DNA of 8,101 bases from Rhodospirillales bacterium (lineage in GTDB: Bacteria; Pseudomonadota; Alphaproteobacteria; Rhodospirillales; JAOUPW01). The stretch spans positions 1-8,101 of the forward strand of contig JAOUPW010000064.1 in the NCBI GenBank assembly GCA_029879665.1, given 5' to 3'. The translations under genes were made by a program, and so were the position numbers. Every line of letters starts with the position of its first letter. The stretch's first letter is position 1. Shown piece by piece: positions 1-6,156 of the stretch. The notes beneath the pieces were generated by a model. It ran no database searches. It was given only the letters and a program-made list of their open reading frames with translations, and was not told the origin of the DNA.

Positions 1-2
1 AT

Positions 3-710
3 CCGGATATCGGTATGGCGGCACTAAAGGTGTTGGCGCAAAACGGGGTTGAAACGGAAGTGGTCTATCCCGCCTGCTGCGGCATGCCGCAACTGGAACA
101 CGGGGATATTGCCGCCGTTGCCGAAAACGCGAAAAAGGTTGCCGCCGAAATGAAGCCATGGCTCGACCGAGGGTACGACGTGATCGGGCTGGTGCCGTCG
201 TGTGCCCTGATGCTGAAATTCGAATGGCCGCTGATTCTGCCCGACGACGCCGATGTGAAACGGCTTTCCGAATCCACCTTCGACATTACCGAATATGTAT
301 CCGCCATCGCCAAAAAAGAAGGCCTGGCCGAAGGTCTCCGTCCGCTGGATGGCGGGGTCACAGTCCATATCTCGTGCCATTCCCGGGCCCAGAACATGGG
401 GCAGAAAGCAGCCGAAATGCTCAAACATCTGCCCAATACGGAGGTCGCCGTGATCGAGCGCTGTTCCGGGCACGGCGGTTCCTGGGGTGTGATGAAAGAC
501 AACTTCGGGGTCGCGCTAAGAATCGGCAAGCCGGTGGTGCGCGAAGCGGTCAAAAAAGAATCAACCTACGTGGTCTCAGAATGTCCACTGGCTCGCGACC
601 ACATTGTGCAAGGCATGGACCGGAGCGAAGGATTCGACACCTCGTCTATAAAACAGATCCAGCATCCCATCCAGTTGATGGCGTTGGCGTATGAAATGGG
701 CAAGGGCTGA
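3..710 (+). CDS. CCG-domain (GlpC/HdrB-like) Fe-S protein, C-terminal part, 5' truncated by window
   Basis: The reading frame is open to the left edge, so the gene starts outside the window; the Met at 15 is probably internal. Visible residues, numbered from that Met, resemble the C-terminal half of GlpC/HdrB-type proteins (COG0247), which carry two cysteine-rich CCG modules. The first module shows PACCGMP (C21, C22) and VPSCALM (C63). The second shows HISCHSRAQNMG (C121), ERCSGHGGSWG (C150) and SECPLARD (C190). Relative to the canonical C..CCG..CxxC pattern, the second module has CSG for CCG and CPLA for CxxC, so cluster ligation may differ from classic HdrB. Full-length relatives also have N-terminal ferredoxin-type 4Fe-4S motifs, which would lie upstream. 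The next gene encodes DUF3501, a frequent partner, suggesting one operon. A redox or electron-transfer role is inferred; the substrate is unknown, and anaerobic glycerol-3-phosphate dehydrogenase function is unlikely without glpAB. Confidence 0.85.
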   Translation, partial: PDIGMAALKVLAQNGVETEVVYPACCGMPQLEHGDIAAVAENAKKVAAEMKPWLDRGYDVIGLVPSCALMLKFEWPLILPDDADVKRLSESTFDITEYVSAIAKKEGLAEGLRPLDGGVTVHISCHSRAQNMGQKAAEMLKHLPNTEVAVIERCSGHGGSWGVMKDNFGVALRIGKPVVREAVKKESTYVVSECPLARDHIVQGMDRSEGFDTSSIKQIQHPIQLMALAYEMGKG

Positions 711-721
711 AGGACATCGAG

Positions 722-1318
722 ATGACGAAAGAAGCCCACAAAATTACCTTCGACGATCTCATGCCCATGGACCAATACGCAAAGACGCGATCCGAACGGC
801 GCAAGGCGATGACCGAATTGAAAAAAAACCGGCGGGTTGCGGTCGGTCCCGACGCCACTTTCTATTTTGAAAGTTATGAAACCATGTGGCACCAAGTGCA
901 CGAAATGCTGCACATCGAGCGGGGCGGCATGGAACAGATCAAGGACGATCTGGCTGCCTATAACCCATTGATTCCAAATGGAAATGAACTAGTTGCGACG
1001 CTGATGTTCGAAATCGACGATGCTGACCGGCGGGCTAAATTTCTCGCCGGGCTCGGCGGTGTCGAAAAGAAGATTTCCTTCCGCTTCGATGGTGAAACCG
1101 TCACCGGCGTACCCGAAGAAGACATCGACCGGACCACCGCCGAAGGCAAGGCGTCCTCGATCCAGTTCCTGCACTTTCCCTTTACGACCGAACAGGTGAA
1201 AAAATTCCGCGCCCCCGGAACGGAAGTAACGCTCGGTATCGCTCACGAAAAATACGGCCACATGGCGATCGTCCCGGAAGTGGTGCGCCAGACTTTGGCC
1301 GAAGATTTCGACAGTTAA
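722..1318 (+). CDS. DUF3501 family protein
   Basis: This 198-residue soluble protein has no signal peptide or membrane segment. It matches DUF3501 as I know the family: an N-terminal basic stretch (about residues 20-40), VGPDATFYFESYETMW (41-56), a His/Glu-rich QVHEMLHIERGG (58-69), AYNPLIPNGNELVAT (79-93) and MFEIDDADRR (95-104), then a mostly beta C-terminal half. Histidines 57, 60 and 64 and glutamates 61 and 66 could form a metal site, but that is inference. The start is supported by AGGA at 711-714, 7 nt before the ATG. The gene begins 11 nt after the CCG-domain Fe-S gene, so the two are probably cotranscribed. No biochemical function is established for the family that I know of. Its usual co-occurrence with Fe-S or rubrerythrin-type genes suggests a redox or oxidative-stress context. 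Family assignment is confident; function is unknown. Confidence 0.85.
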   Translation: MTKEAHKITFDDLMPMDQYAKTRSERRKAMTELKKNRRVAVGPDATFYFESYETMWHQVHEMLHIERGGMEQIKDDLAAYNPLIPNGNELVATLMFEIDDADRRAKFLAGLGGVEKKISFRFDGETVTGVPEEDIDRTTAEGKASSIQFLHFPFTTEQVKKFRAPGTEVTLGIAHEKYGHMAIVPEVVRQTLAEDFDS

Positions 1319-1433
1319 TCAGAAAGACGCCCAAAGCAGTTCGGTTTAAACGGGACCGGCGGAAAAGCGCTATCGAAATGCAAAATGACGCCGTAGCGGC
1401 CAATAGACCGCTCGGAATGGCGATTAATCCGCT
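1319..1433. other. Convergent intergenic region without a clear terminator
   Basis: These 115 nt separate the stop codons of the DUF3501 gene (+) and the SH3 gene (-). A short inverted repeat, AGCGG (1395-1399) with CCGCT (1408-1412), could form a 5-bp stem with an 8-nt loop. Neither side has a T-run, so it is not a convincing intrinsic terminator. I see no ORF with coding character here. Confidence 0.4.
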
Positions 1434-1979
1434 TTATTCGATGGCCTCGTTGCGGTGAATGCCCCAGAATTCGATCCGTTTCATCCAGCCCTTGTACCCG
1501 TCCACCTCCACCTGACACCAGGCAATGCCGTCGGGACATTTGAGAAGCAGCCCGATAACATTTTCCTCCAGGTGCGCAATCGGCGGCGCATCCGGATTGG
1601 GAGATTTGCGCAGGGTACGGGTTTTGTTGGTAATGATTACTGTCCGACGGCTACCGAGCATGCTTTGATGCACCCAGCCGTCCGTGCCCTGCCAATCGCG
1701 GACCTTCCGCCAGGTGTCATATTCCGCGATGATTTCCACGGGCAGGTTCTGGCGGGTAAAGACCCAGTCCACGGGATATTGAACGCCCGGCCCCGCTCTC
1801 AGGTTTACTTCCCCCGAGCGCAGGCTGACGAAACGGGGCAGGGGCAGGCCGGTTCCCTTTTCCGCCGCTACCGCGCTCCCGGCGGGAAAGGGGAAATTTC
1901 CGGGTAATCCGGCGATGAAAAAGAAGGATAAGAAAACGCAAACGAATCCCATGGGAATTTTATTCGGGATGCGGGCCAT
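1434..1979 (-). CDS. Secreted protein with two bacterial SH3-like domains
   Basis: The predicted protein has 181 residues. The N-terminus is a Sec-type signal peptide: basic MARIPNK, a hydrophobic core at about residues 10-25, and a possible cleavage after GSAVA near residue 38. The mature part holds two SH3-like repeats. The first, about 50-116, has VNLRAGPGVQYPVDWVF and ends DGWVHQSMLG. The second, about 117-174, has TRTLRKSPNPDAP and ends YKGWMKRIEFWGI. Such SH3_4/SH3b modules are common in alphaproteobacterial periplasmic proteins and are thought to bind cell wall or protein ligands; the ligand here is unknown. The open frame extends to 2180, but the extra 67 residues look non-coding and contain the likely promoter, so I place the start at the ATG at 1979-1977, where the signal peptide begins. 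No strong ribosome binding site precedes it. An ATG at 2021 would add 14 residues and is less likely. Confidence 0.85.
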   Translation of the reverse strand: MARIPNKIPMGFVCVFLSFFFIAGLPGNFPFPAGSAVAAEKGTGLPLPRFVSLRSGEVNLRAGPGVQYPVDWVFTRQNLPVEIIAEYDTWRKVRDWQGTDGWVHQSMLGSRRTVIITNKTRTLRKSPNPDAPPIAHLEENVIGLLLKCPDGIAWCQVEVDGYKGWMKRIEFWGIHRNEAIE

Positions 1980-2026
1980 AAGGGGACTATGCGCTCTGAA
2001 CCAGGGGGGGATGGGAACCATGAAAC

Positions 2027-2057
2027 ATAATAAAGTCCGTGCCCGCGCCCTCGTCAA
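2027..2057 (-). promoter_or_regulatory. Candidate sigma-70 promoter for the SH3-domain gene
   Basis: On the minus strand, TTGACG (2057-2052) matches the -35 consensus at 5 of 6 positions. It is followed by TATTAT (2032-2027) at 19-nt spacing, or by TTTATT (2034-2029) at the preferred 17 nt. Transcription would start near 2020, giving about 40 nt of leader before the ATG at 1979. This argues against translation starting further upstream. Confidence 0.45.
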
Positions 2058-2213
2058 GTCACGTGCGCGGCATGCAGCGAAGGGGCTAAAATACGCCCCG
2101 GAAGCGTAGAATGCGTCGCTGCCAAGCTTCCCATCAATCCAGAACCGTAGCGGACGCGGCGCTGGACAAGAGAACCTCATATTGCTATGGCTGCCCCCCC
2201 GACGGGTGGGATA

Positions 2214-2221
2214 GAGGGGAG
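2214..2221 (+). promoter_or_regulatory. Strong ribosome binding site fixing the hydroxyacid dehydrogenase start
   Basis: GAGGGGAG lies 7 nt before the ATG at 2229. It decides the start: an in-frame ATG at 2187 would add 14 residues (MAAPPTGGIEGRKS), but it has no Shine-Dalgarno sequence and lies before this site. The family N-terminus (KPLVVVTRKLP) begins right after Met 2229. Confidence 0.8.
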
Positions 2222-2228
2222 AAAATCA

Positions 2229-3215
2229 ATGCCAAAAACCAAGCCGCTGGTTGTCGTGACCCGCAAGCTCCCCGATGCGGTGGAAACCCGGATGATGGAG
2301 TTGTTCAATGTTCAGCTGAACCTGGACGACATTCCCCTGAGCAAGGCCCAGTTGATTGAGGCGGTGAAAACGGCCGATGTCCTGGTTCCCACCATCACCG
2401 ACGAAATCGATGCCGAGATCATCGCTGCGGCGGGCGGCAAAATGGGCCTGATCGCAAACTATGGTACCGGCGTCGATAACATCGATCTGACGGCGGCACG
2501 GAAAAAGAACATCACCGTTACCAACACCCCAGACGTCCTCACCGAAGATACCGCTGACATGACCATGGCCCTGATCCTGGCCGTGCCCCGGCGCCTGACG
2601 GAAGGGGAAAAAGTACTGCGTTCCGGAGAATGGAAAGGCTGGGCGCCGACCGGGATGCTGGGCCATCGAATAAACGGAAAACGGCTCGGAATCATCGGAA
2701 TGGGCCGAATCGGTCAGGCGCTGGCCCGCCGTGCCAAGGGTTTCGGCCTGTCGGTGCATTACCACAACCGCCACCGCGTCCATGAAGAAATCGAAAACGA
2801 ACTGGAGGCCACCTACTGGGAAAGCCTGGATCAGATGCTGGCACGCATGGATATAATTTCCATCAATTGCCCGCATACGCCGGCGACCTATTATCTGCTC
2901 TCGGAACGGCGGCTCAAGCTTCTGCAGAAACATGCCTATGTGGTCAACACGTCCCGCGGCGAGGTGATCGATGAAAACGCGCTCACCCGGATGCTGGTTG
3001 CCGGTGAAATCGCCGGCGCCGGATTGGATGTGTTCGAATACGCCCCCGCCGTCAATCCGAAGCTGCTGAAACTGGATAATGTGGTGCTGTTGCCGCACAT
3101 GGGCTCGGCCACCATCGAGGGCCGCATCGAAATGGGGGAAAAGGTGCTGATCAACATCAAAGCCTTTACCGACGGCCACAAGCCACCCAACCGGGTTCTG
3201 GTCGAATCCTTCTGA
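2229..3215 (+). CDS. D-2-hydroxyacid dehydrogenase (D-glycerate dehydrogenase/glyoxylate reductase-like)
   Basis: This 328-residue protein has the full length and fold order of NAD(P)-dependent D-2-hydroxyacid dehydrogenases: a split N-terminal substrate domain (ANYGTGVDNIDL, 76-87), a Rossmann domain with GMGRIG (157-162), NCPHTPAT (213-220), VVNTSRGEVID (238-248), LDVFEYAPAVNP (266-277) and LLPHMGSATIEGR (287-299). By family knowledge, Arg243 and His290 are catalytic residues. The third, a Glu 18 residues before the His (the E of the usual EP motif), is Ala272 here, encoded by GCC at 3042-3044; the nearby Glu270 is not in the usual position. The expected reaction is reduction of glyoxylate or hydroxypyruvate to glycolate or D-glycerate, or the reverse, in the cytoplasm. 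Asn179-Arg180 just after the second Rossmann strand leaves NADH versus NADPH preference open. The gene stands alone, divergent from the SH3 gene and convergent with the CBS gene. The exact substrate is uncertain. Confidence 0.9.
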   Translation: MPKTKPLVVVTRKLPDAVETRMMELFNVQLNLDDIPLSKAQLIEAVKTADVLVPTITDEIDAEIIAAAGGKMGLIANYGTGVDNIDLTAARKKNITVTNTPDVLTEDTADMTMALILAVPRRLTEGEKVLRSGEWKGWAPTGMLGHRINGKRLGIIGMGRIGQALARRAKGFGLSVHYHNRHRVHEEIENELEATYWESLDQMLARMDIISINCPHTPATYYLLSERRLKLLQKHAYVVNTSRGEVIDENALTRMLVAGEIAGAGLDVFEYAPAVNPKLLKLDNVVLLPHMGSATIEGRIEMGEKVLINIKAFTDGHKPPNRVLVESF

Positions 3216-3224
3216 TCCTAGAAA

Positions 3225-3237
3225 CTAATAAAATTAG
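3225..3237. repeat. Small AT-rich inverted repeat between convergent genes
   Basis: CTAAT-AAA-ATTAG is a perfect 5-bp-arm inverted repeat in the 18-nt gap between the dehydrogenase and CBS genes, and it overlaps the stop codon of the CBS gene. The stem is too weak and AT-rich to count as a solid terminator, although it is the only dyad between these convergent genes. Confidence 0.3.
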
Positions 3238-3668
3238 CGGCTGGCGATGGCGACGTCGCGCAGGACGTTGCGTTCCATTTGCGTCTGTTCCAACCGGCTT
3301 GCCATCACGTCTCGCGAACTGATCATGCCGATAAGCACACCATCTTCCATCACCGGAAGGTGGCGGATGTGGCGTTGCGACATCAGGCTCATCGCGTGCT
3401 TGACGGTATCGGCCGGCGAACAGGTGACGACATCCCGGGTCATTAAATCGCGGACGCAAAGATCCCGAACCTTGGCGCCGTGTTCGGCGAGGCCGCGCAC
3501 GATATCGCGTTCGGAAATGACGCCGACCAAACGTCCATCGCCATCGCGGACCGGCAAGGCGCCGATGTTGTTGGTGCTAAGCAACATGGCCGACGCCTCG
3601 ATGGTGTCTTCGGGGCGGTTGGTGACGAGGCGGTTCTTGTTGTGCGTGAGAATTTCACGGATCTGCAT
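3234..3668 (-). CDS. Stand-alone tandem CBS-domain protein
   Basis: This 144-residue cytoplasmic protein consists almost entirely of two CBS domains, a Bateman module. CBS1 spans about residues 8-60 and contains GALPVRDGDGRLVGVISERD. CBS2 spans about 74-125 and contains IRHLPVMEDGVLIGMISSRD. The paired S-x-R-D motifs are typical of nucleotide-binding CBS domains. Proteins of this size without an enzymatic domain usually sense adenine nucleotides or NAD(H) and modulate a partner, which cannot be identified here. GGGAG at 3680-3676 precedes the ATG by 7 nt and supports the start. The 128-nt gap to the upstream dsrE-like gene contains inverted repeats and a TTGACA box, so the gene may have its own promoter rather than being only the tail of the upstream operon. 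Confidence 0.9.
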   Translation of the reverse strand: MQIREILTHNKNRLVTNRPEDTIEASAMLLSTNNIGALPVRDGDGRLVGVISERDIVRGLAEHGAKVRDLCVRDLMTRDVVTCSPADTVKHAMSLMSQRHIRHLPVMEDGVLIGMISSRDVMASRLEQTQMERNVLRDVAIASR

Positions 3669-3691
3669 GGAGCTACTCCCTATGACGGCGG

Positions 3692-3712
3692 AGAACGGCG
3701 CTGTTCTGTCAA
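3692..3712 (-). promoter_or_regulatory. TTGACA box with abutting near-palindrome upstream of the CBS gene
   Basis: On the minus strand, a perfect TTGACA (3712-3707) is immediately followed by a 16-nt near-palindrome at 3692-3707 (+ strand AGAACGGCGCTGTTCT). Its symmetric positions all pair except one G-T pair. No good -10 hexamer lies 16-18 nt downstream, so promoter identity is doubtful, but the dyad could be an operator for the CBS gene. Confidence 0.3.
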
Positions 3713-3720
3713 CGCAAAGG

Positions 3721-3747
3721 GTAGCCGGAAAATTCCGGGCAGGCTAC
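3721..3747 (-). other. Stem-loop in the dsrE-like to CBS intergenic region
   Basis: An outer repeat GTAGCC (3721-3726) with GGCTAC (3742-3747) encloses the inner repeat GGAA/TTCC (3727-3730, 3733-3736). An alternative inner pairing is CCGGAA/TTCCGG with a 2-nt loop. This could form a bulged hairpin at the 3' end of the dsrE-like transcript. No T-run follows, so intrinsic termination is not supported. The flanking 3771-3796 is AT-rich. Confidence 0.35.
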
Positions 3748-3796
3748 TCCACCTCCGGGTAGGGAGCAAATAAATATTTAATTTCAATATGATAGA

Positions 3797-4228
3797 CTAA
3801 ATAAACAACATTCCGCCGGTGTCGGAGGCGTCATTCAGGAAGGTCACCACGCCGCAAATTTCAAAGGGTACGTCGTCCCGAAGGTCATCGACGGTCATGT
3901 CGAGCGCGCGCAACCCCATCTCGCAGACCAGAAACCGCACCTTCATCTCGACGCAGGCGGACAACAGTTCTTCAAACGAGCCGACCCGTTTGGCGCGAAA
4001 GCCGTCATCGGCCGCGCCGCCATCGCCGTCTGTCAGTCCGCTGGCGCCGCCCACCGGCAGGGCGCGCCAGCCGTCCTGCTTGGCCATCGCCCTGCAAGCG
4101 CCCATGGTGAAAAACAGGGTCACCGGCATATCAATGGCCGCAGCGCCGGAAGCCATCACCAGGGCGTAATGGACGCGTTCGAATTCTCCGGAAAAGACGG
4201 TGATGGATAATTTATCCGGCGCGGGCAT
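3797..4228 (-). CDS. DsrE-like sulfur-relay family protein
   Basis: This 143-residue protein resembles the DsrE/DsrE2 ('peroxiredoxin-like') family. A Rossmann-like start (KLSITVFSGEFERVHYALVM, 6-25) leads to a second strand with PVTLFFTMGACRAM (35-48), then FEELLSACVEMKVRFLVCEM (85-104) with ALDMTVDDL (108-116). Cys102, in VCEMGL, is at the place of the conserved sulfur-binding Cys of DsrE2-type proteins; other cysteines are 45, 92 and 125. Related proteins (DsrE, TusD) carry persulfides for sulfur transfer, so a role in accepting or delivering sulfane sulfur is inferred. The start ATG lies 2 nt after the moeB-like stop (TGATCATG), implying translational coupling, with GGAAG at 4242-4238 as a possible ribosome binding site. 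A Gly/Asp-rich loop at about 60-76 looks flexible. Family assignment is likely; activity is unproven. Confidence 0.8.
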   Translation of the reverse strand: MPAPDKLSITVFSGEFERVHYALVMASGAAAIDMPVTLFFTMGACRAMAKQDGWRALPVGGASGLTDGDGGAADDGFRAKRVGSFEELLSACVEMKVRFLVCEMGLRALDMTVDDLRDDVPFEICGVVTFLNDASDTGGMLFI

Positions 4229-4230
4229 GA

Positions 4231-5067
4231 TCAGGCGCTTCCGCTAGCGGCCGGTCGGCACTGTTCGCCGGCGGCGATTTCATGGAGGGAAAGGTCGGTG
4301 ATGGTCGGGGTTTCGCCGCACAAGGCGCATCCGGGATCGCGGCGCACCTTGATCTTGCGGAACTCGGTGCCGAGCGCTTCACAGATCAGCAACGATCCGG
4401 ACAAGCTCTGGCCGATGCCCATCAGTTCCTTGAGCGCTTCCGTCGCCTGCAAGGATCCGATCATGCCGCACATGGCGCCGAGTACGCCGGCCTCGGCACA
4501 GCTGGGGACTTGGCCCGGCGGCGGCGGTTCGGGGAAGAGGCAGCGGTAACATGGATTGTCGCCCGCTTCATGGGCCTTGTAAGTGGCGACCTGGCCGTCG
4601 AACTGAAGGATGGCGGCGGACACCAGCGGCGTTTTCGAAAGATAACAGGCATCGTTAACGAGAAAGCGGGTGGCGAAATTGTCGCTGCCATCGGCAACCA
4701 GATCATAGCCGCCGATCAGGTCCATGGCATTGCCGGCGGTGATGCGGTCCTGGTAGGTGATGACCCGAACATCCGGATTGATCGCGGCGATAGTGTTCTT
4801 GGCGCTGTCCACTTTCGCCATGCCGATGGATGCGGTGGCATGGATCACCTGGCGCTGCAGATTGGAAAGATCCACCACATCGTCATCGATTATGCCGAGG
4901 GTTCCGACCCCGGCGGCGGCGAGATACAGCAACACCGGCGAGCCCAACCCGCCGGCGCCGATCACCAGAACCTTGGAGGCGAGCAGCTTTTCCTGACCCT
5001 TGCCGCCGACCTGGCCGAGCAGGATATGTCGTGCATAGCGTTCGATTTGTTGTTCGCTGAAATCCAT
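4231..5067 (-). CDS. moeB: MoeB/ThiF/HesA-type E1-like adenylyltransferase
   Basis: This 278-residue enzyme shows the complete E1-like fold. It has QQIERYARHILLGQVGGKGQ (6-25), the ATP-binding GAGGLG (37-42), DLSNLQRQ (66-73) with the Arg that contacts ATP, DGSDNF (126-131) with catalytic Asp129, and a zinc site from C173/C176 (CYRC) and C247/C250 (CALC). PSCAEAG (188-194) includes Cys190 at the position of ThiF's active Cys. GSLQATEALK (204-213) is classic MoeB. The family adenylates the C-terminal Gly-Gly of a ubiquitin-like sulfur carrier (MoaD or ThiS). MoeB is the closest match by motifs, but ThiF or another carrier cannot be excluded. No rhodanese domain is fused and no carrier gene is in the window. 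The C-terminal tail after residue 255 is longer than in E. coli MoeB. The gene lies 27 nt after cysK and 2 nt before dsrE, so it probably shares their transcript. Confidence 0.88.
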   Translation of the reverse strand: MDFSEQQIERYARHILLGQVGGKGQEKLLASKVLVIGAGGLGSPVLLYLAAAGVGTLGIIDDDVVDLSNLQRQVIHATASIGMAKVDSAKNTIAAINPDVRVITYQDRITAGNAMDLIGGYDLVADGSDNFATRFLVNDACYLSKTPLVSAAILQFDGQVATYKAHEAGDNPCYRCLFPEPPPPGQVPSCAEAGVLGAMCGMIGSLQATEALKELMGIGQSLSGSLLICEALGTEFRKIKVRRDPGCALCGETPTITDLSLHEIAAGEQCRPAASGSA

Positions 5068-5094
5068 ATTCGTGCGCCCTGCGTGGGCGGCGTC

Positions 5095-6069
5095 CTATTC
5101 CAGGCCCAGGTTTTCGAACAGCGCCGTCGACAGATAGCGTTCGGCGAAGGAGGGCAGGATAACCACGATCATCTTGCCGGCCATTTCCGGGCGGGCGCCG
5201 ACTTCCAAAGCGGCGGCCAGCGCCGCGCCGGACGAAATCCCCACCGGCAATCCTTCAAGGCGGGCCACCTTGCGCGACACCGTGAATGCGGTTTCATTGC
5301 CGATCTGCAAAATCTCGTCGATCAGCGAAGTGTCCAGAATTCCGGGCACAAAGCCGGCGCCGATGCCCTGAATCTTGTGCGGTCCGGGCACGCCGCCGGA
5401 CAGCACCGGGCTGTCTTCCGGTTCGACTGCGATCATCCGGACTTCGGGTTTACGCGCCTTCAGACCTTGGCCGACTCCGGTCAGGGTGCCCCCGGTGCCG
5501 ACGCCGCTGATCACCACATCCACCTGACCGTCCGTATCGTTCCAGATTTCTTCCGCCGTGGTGCGGCGGTGAATATCCGCATTGGCGGGATTTTCGAACT
5601 GCTGCAGGATGACCGCGCCGGGAATTTCCTGAGCCAGCGCCTCGGCCTGGGCGATGGCTCCTTTCATACCCTTATCGGCGGGCGTCAATTTAATTTCCGC
5701 GCCGAGAAAGGCCAGCATCTTGCGCCGTTCCACCGACATGCTTTCCGGCATGGTCAGGATCAGGCGGTAACCCTTGGCGGCGCAGACGAAGGCCAGGGCG
5801 ATGCCGGTGTTGCCCGAGGTCGGTTCGATCAGCACCGCGCCCTTGCCGATCTTGCCGGACGCTTCCGCGGCTTCGACCATGGCCAGACCGATCCGGTCCT
5901 TGACCGAAGCCAGGGGGTTGAAGAATTCGCACTTGCCGATGATAGAGGCCTTGACGCCGGTGTTTGCGGCCAGCTTGTCGAGACGGATCAGCGGCGTTGC
6001 GCCGACAGTATCCAGGATGCTGTCGTAAATGCGGCCCCGGAAGGAAGCGGACTGAGTGGAAGGTGGCAT
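5095..6069 (-). CDS. cysK: Cysteine synthase A (O-acetylserine sulfhydrylase)
   Basis: This 324-residue PLP enzyme makes L-cysteine from O-acetylserine and sulfide in the cytoplasm. The visible motifs are complete: [11 protein letters not shown] with Schiff-base Lys57, [12 protein letters not shown] (82-93, acetylserine loop), [13 protein letters not shown] (188-200, phosphate-binding loop), [10 protein letters not shown] (231-240, typical of CysK) and GISSGAA (277-283, contacts the PLP ring). The C-terminus ends [20 protein letters not shown], giving normal family length. The start at 6069 is preceded by AAGGA about 10 nt upstream. The 87-nt leader after the Rrf2 gene holds dyads and a terminator-like hairpin, suggesting regulated expression. 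The Rrf2 regulator upstream and the E1-like and DsrE-like genes downstream fit a cysteine/sulfur cluster. CysM-type or cystathionine beta-synthase function is less likely given the motif set. Confidence 0.95.
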   Translation of the reverse strand: MPPSTQSASFRGRIYDSILDTVGATPLIRLDKLAANTGVKASIIGKCEFFNPLASVKDRIGLAMVEAAEASGKIGKGAVLIEPTSGNTGIALAFVCAAKGYRLILTMPESMSVERRKMLAFLGAEIKLTPADKGMKGAIAQAEALAQEIPGAVILQQFENPANADIHRRTTAEEIWNDTDGQVDVVISGVGTGGTLTGVGQGLKARKPEVRMIAVEPEDSPVLSGGVPGPHKIQGIGAGFVPGILDTSLIDEILQIGNETAFTVSRKVARLEGLPVGISSGAALAAALEVGARPEMAGKMIVVILPSFAERYLSTALFENLGLE

Positions 6070-6090
6070 ATTTACGGTGTCCTTTTCGGT

Positions 6091-6110
6091 AAAAGTCCCT
6101 GTTTGGGGAC
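6091..6110 (-). terminator. Terminator- or attenuator-like hairpin in the cysK leader
   Basis: On the minus strand, GTCCC (6110-6106), a 6-nt loop and GGGAC (6099-6095) form a 5-bp GC-rich stem followed directly by TTTT (6094-6091). It lies after the Rrf2 stop and about 20 nt before the cysK ATG. It could reduce read-through from rrf2 or act as a leader attenuator. The T-run is short, so strong termination is doubtful. Confidence 0.4.
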
Positions 6111-6118
6111 CGGAATGA

Positions 6119-6137
6119 TCCGTTTCGGAATATATCC
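6119..6137 (-). promoter_or_regulatory. Overlapping inverted repeats upstream of cysK, candidate Rrf2 operator
   Basis: Two dyads overlap in the rrf2-cysK gap: TCCG-TTT-CGGA (6119-6129) and GGA-ATATA-TCC (6127-6137). On the minus strand the second contains TATATT, which could be a -10 element, but no good -35 accompanies it. The position between an Rrf2 regulator and cysK makes this a natural binding site candidate. This is inferred from symmetry and location only. Confidence 0.4.
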
Positions 6138-6156
6138 TGTTATTGGACGTGGATCC

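Noticed and set aside
1395..1412. AGCGG/CCGCT hairpin as a bidirectional terminator
   Set aside because: The stem is only 5 bp with an 8-nt loop and has no T-run on either strand.
1980..2180. N-terminal 67-residue extension of the SH3-domain protein
   Set aside because: It would bury the signal peptide inside the protein, lacks coding character, and overlaps the best promoter candidate for the gene.
2187..2228. Upstream ATG adding 14 residues to the hydroxyacid dehydrogenase
   Set aside because: It has no Shine-Dalgarno sequence, and the strong GAGGGGAG site at 2214-2221 clearly serves the ATG at 2229.
2226..3179. A 317-codon open frame on the - strand, opposite the hydroxyacid dehydrogenase
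   Set aside because: The + strand frame has all dehydrogenase motifs and a strong ribosome binding site; the antisense translation is His/Gln/Gly-rich with no family resemblance.
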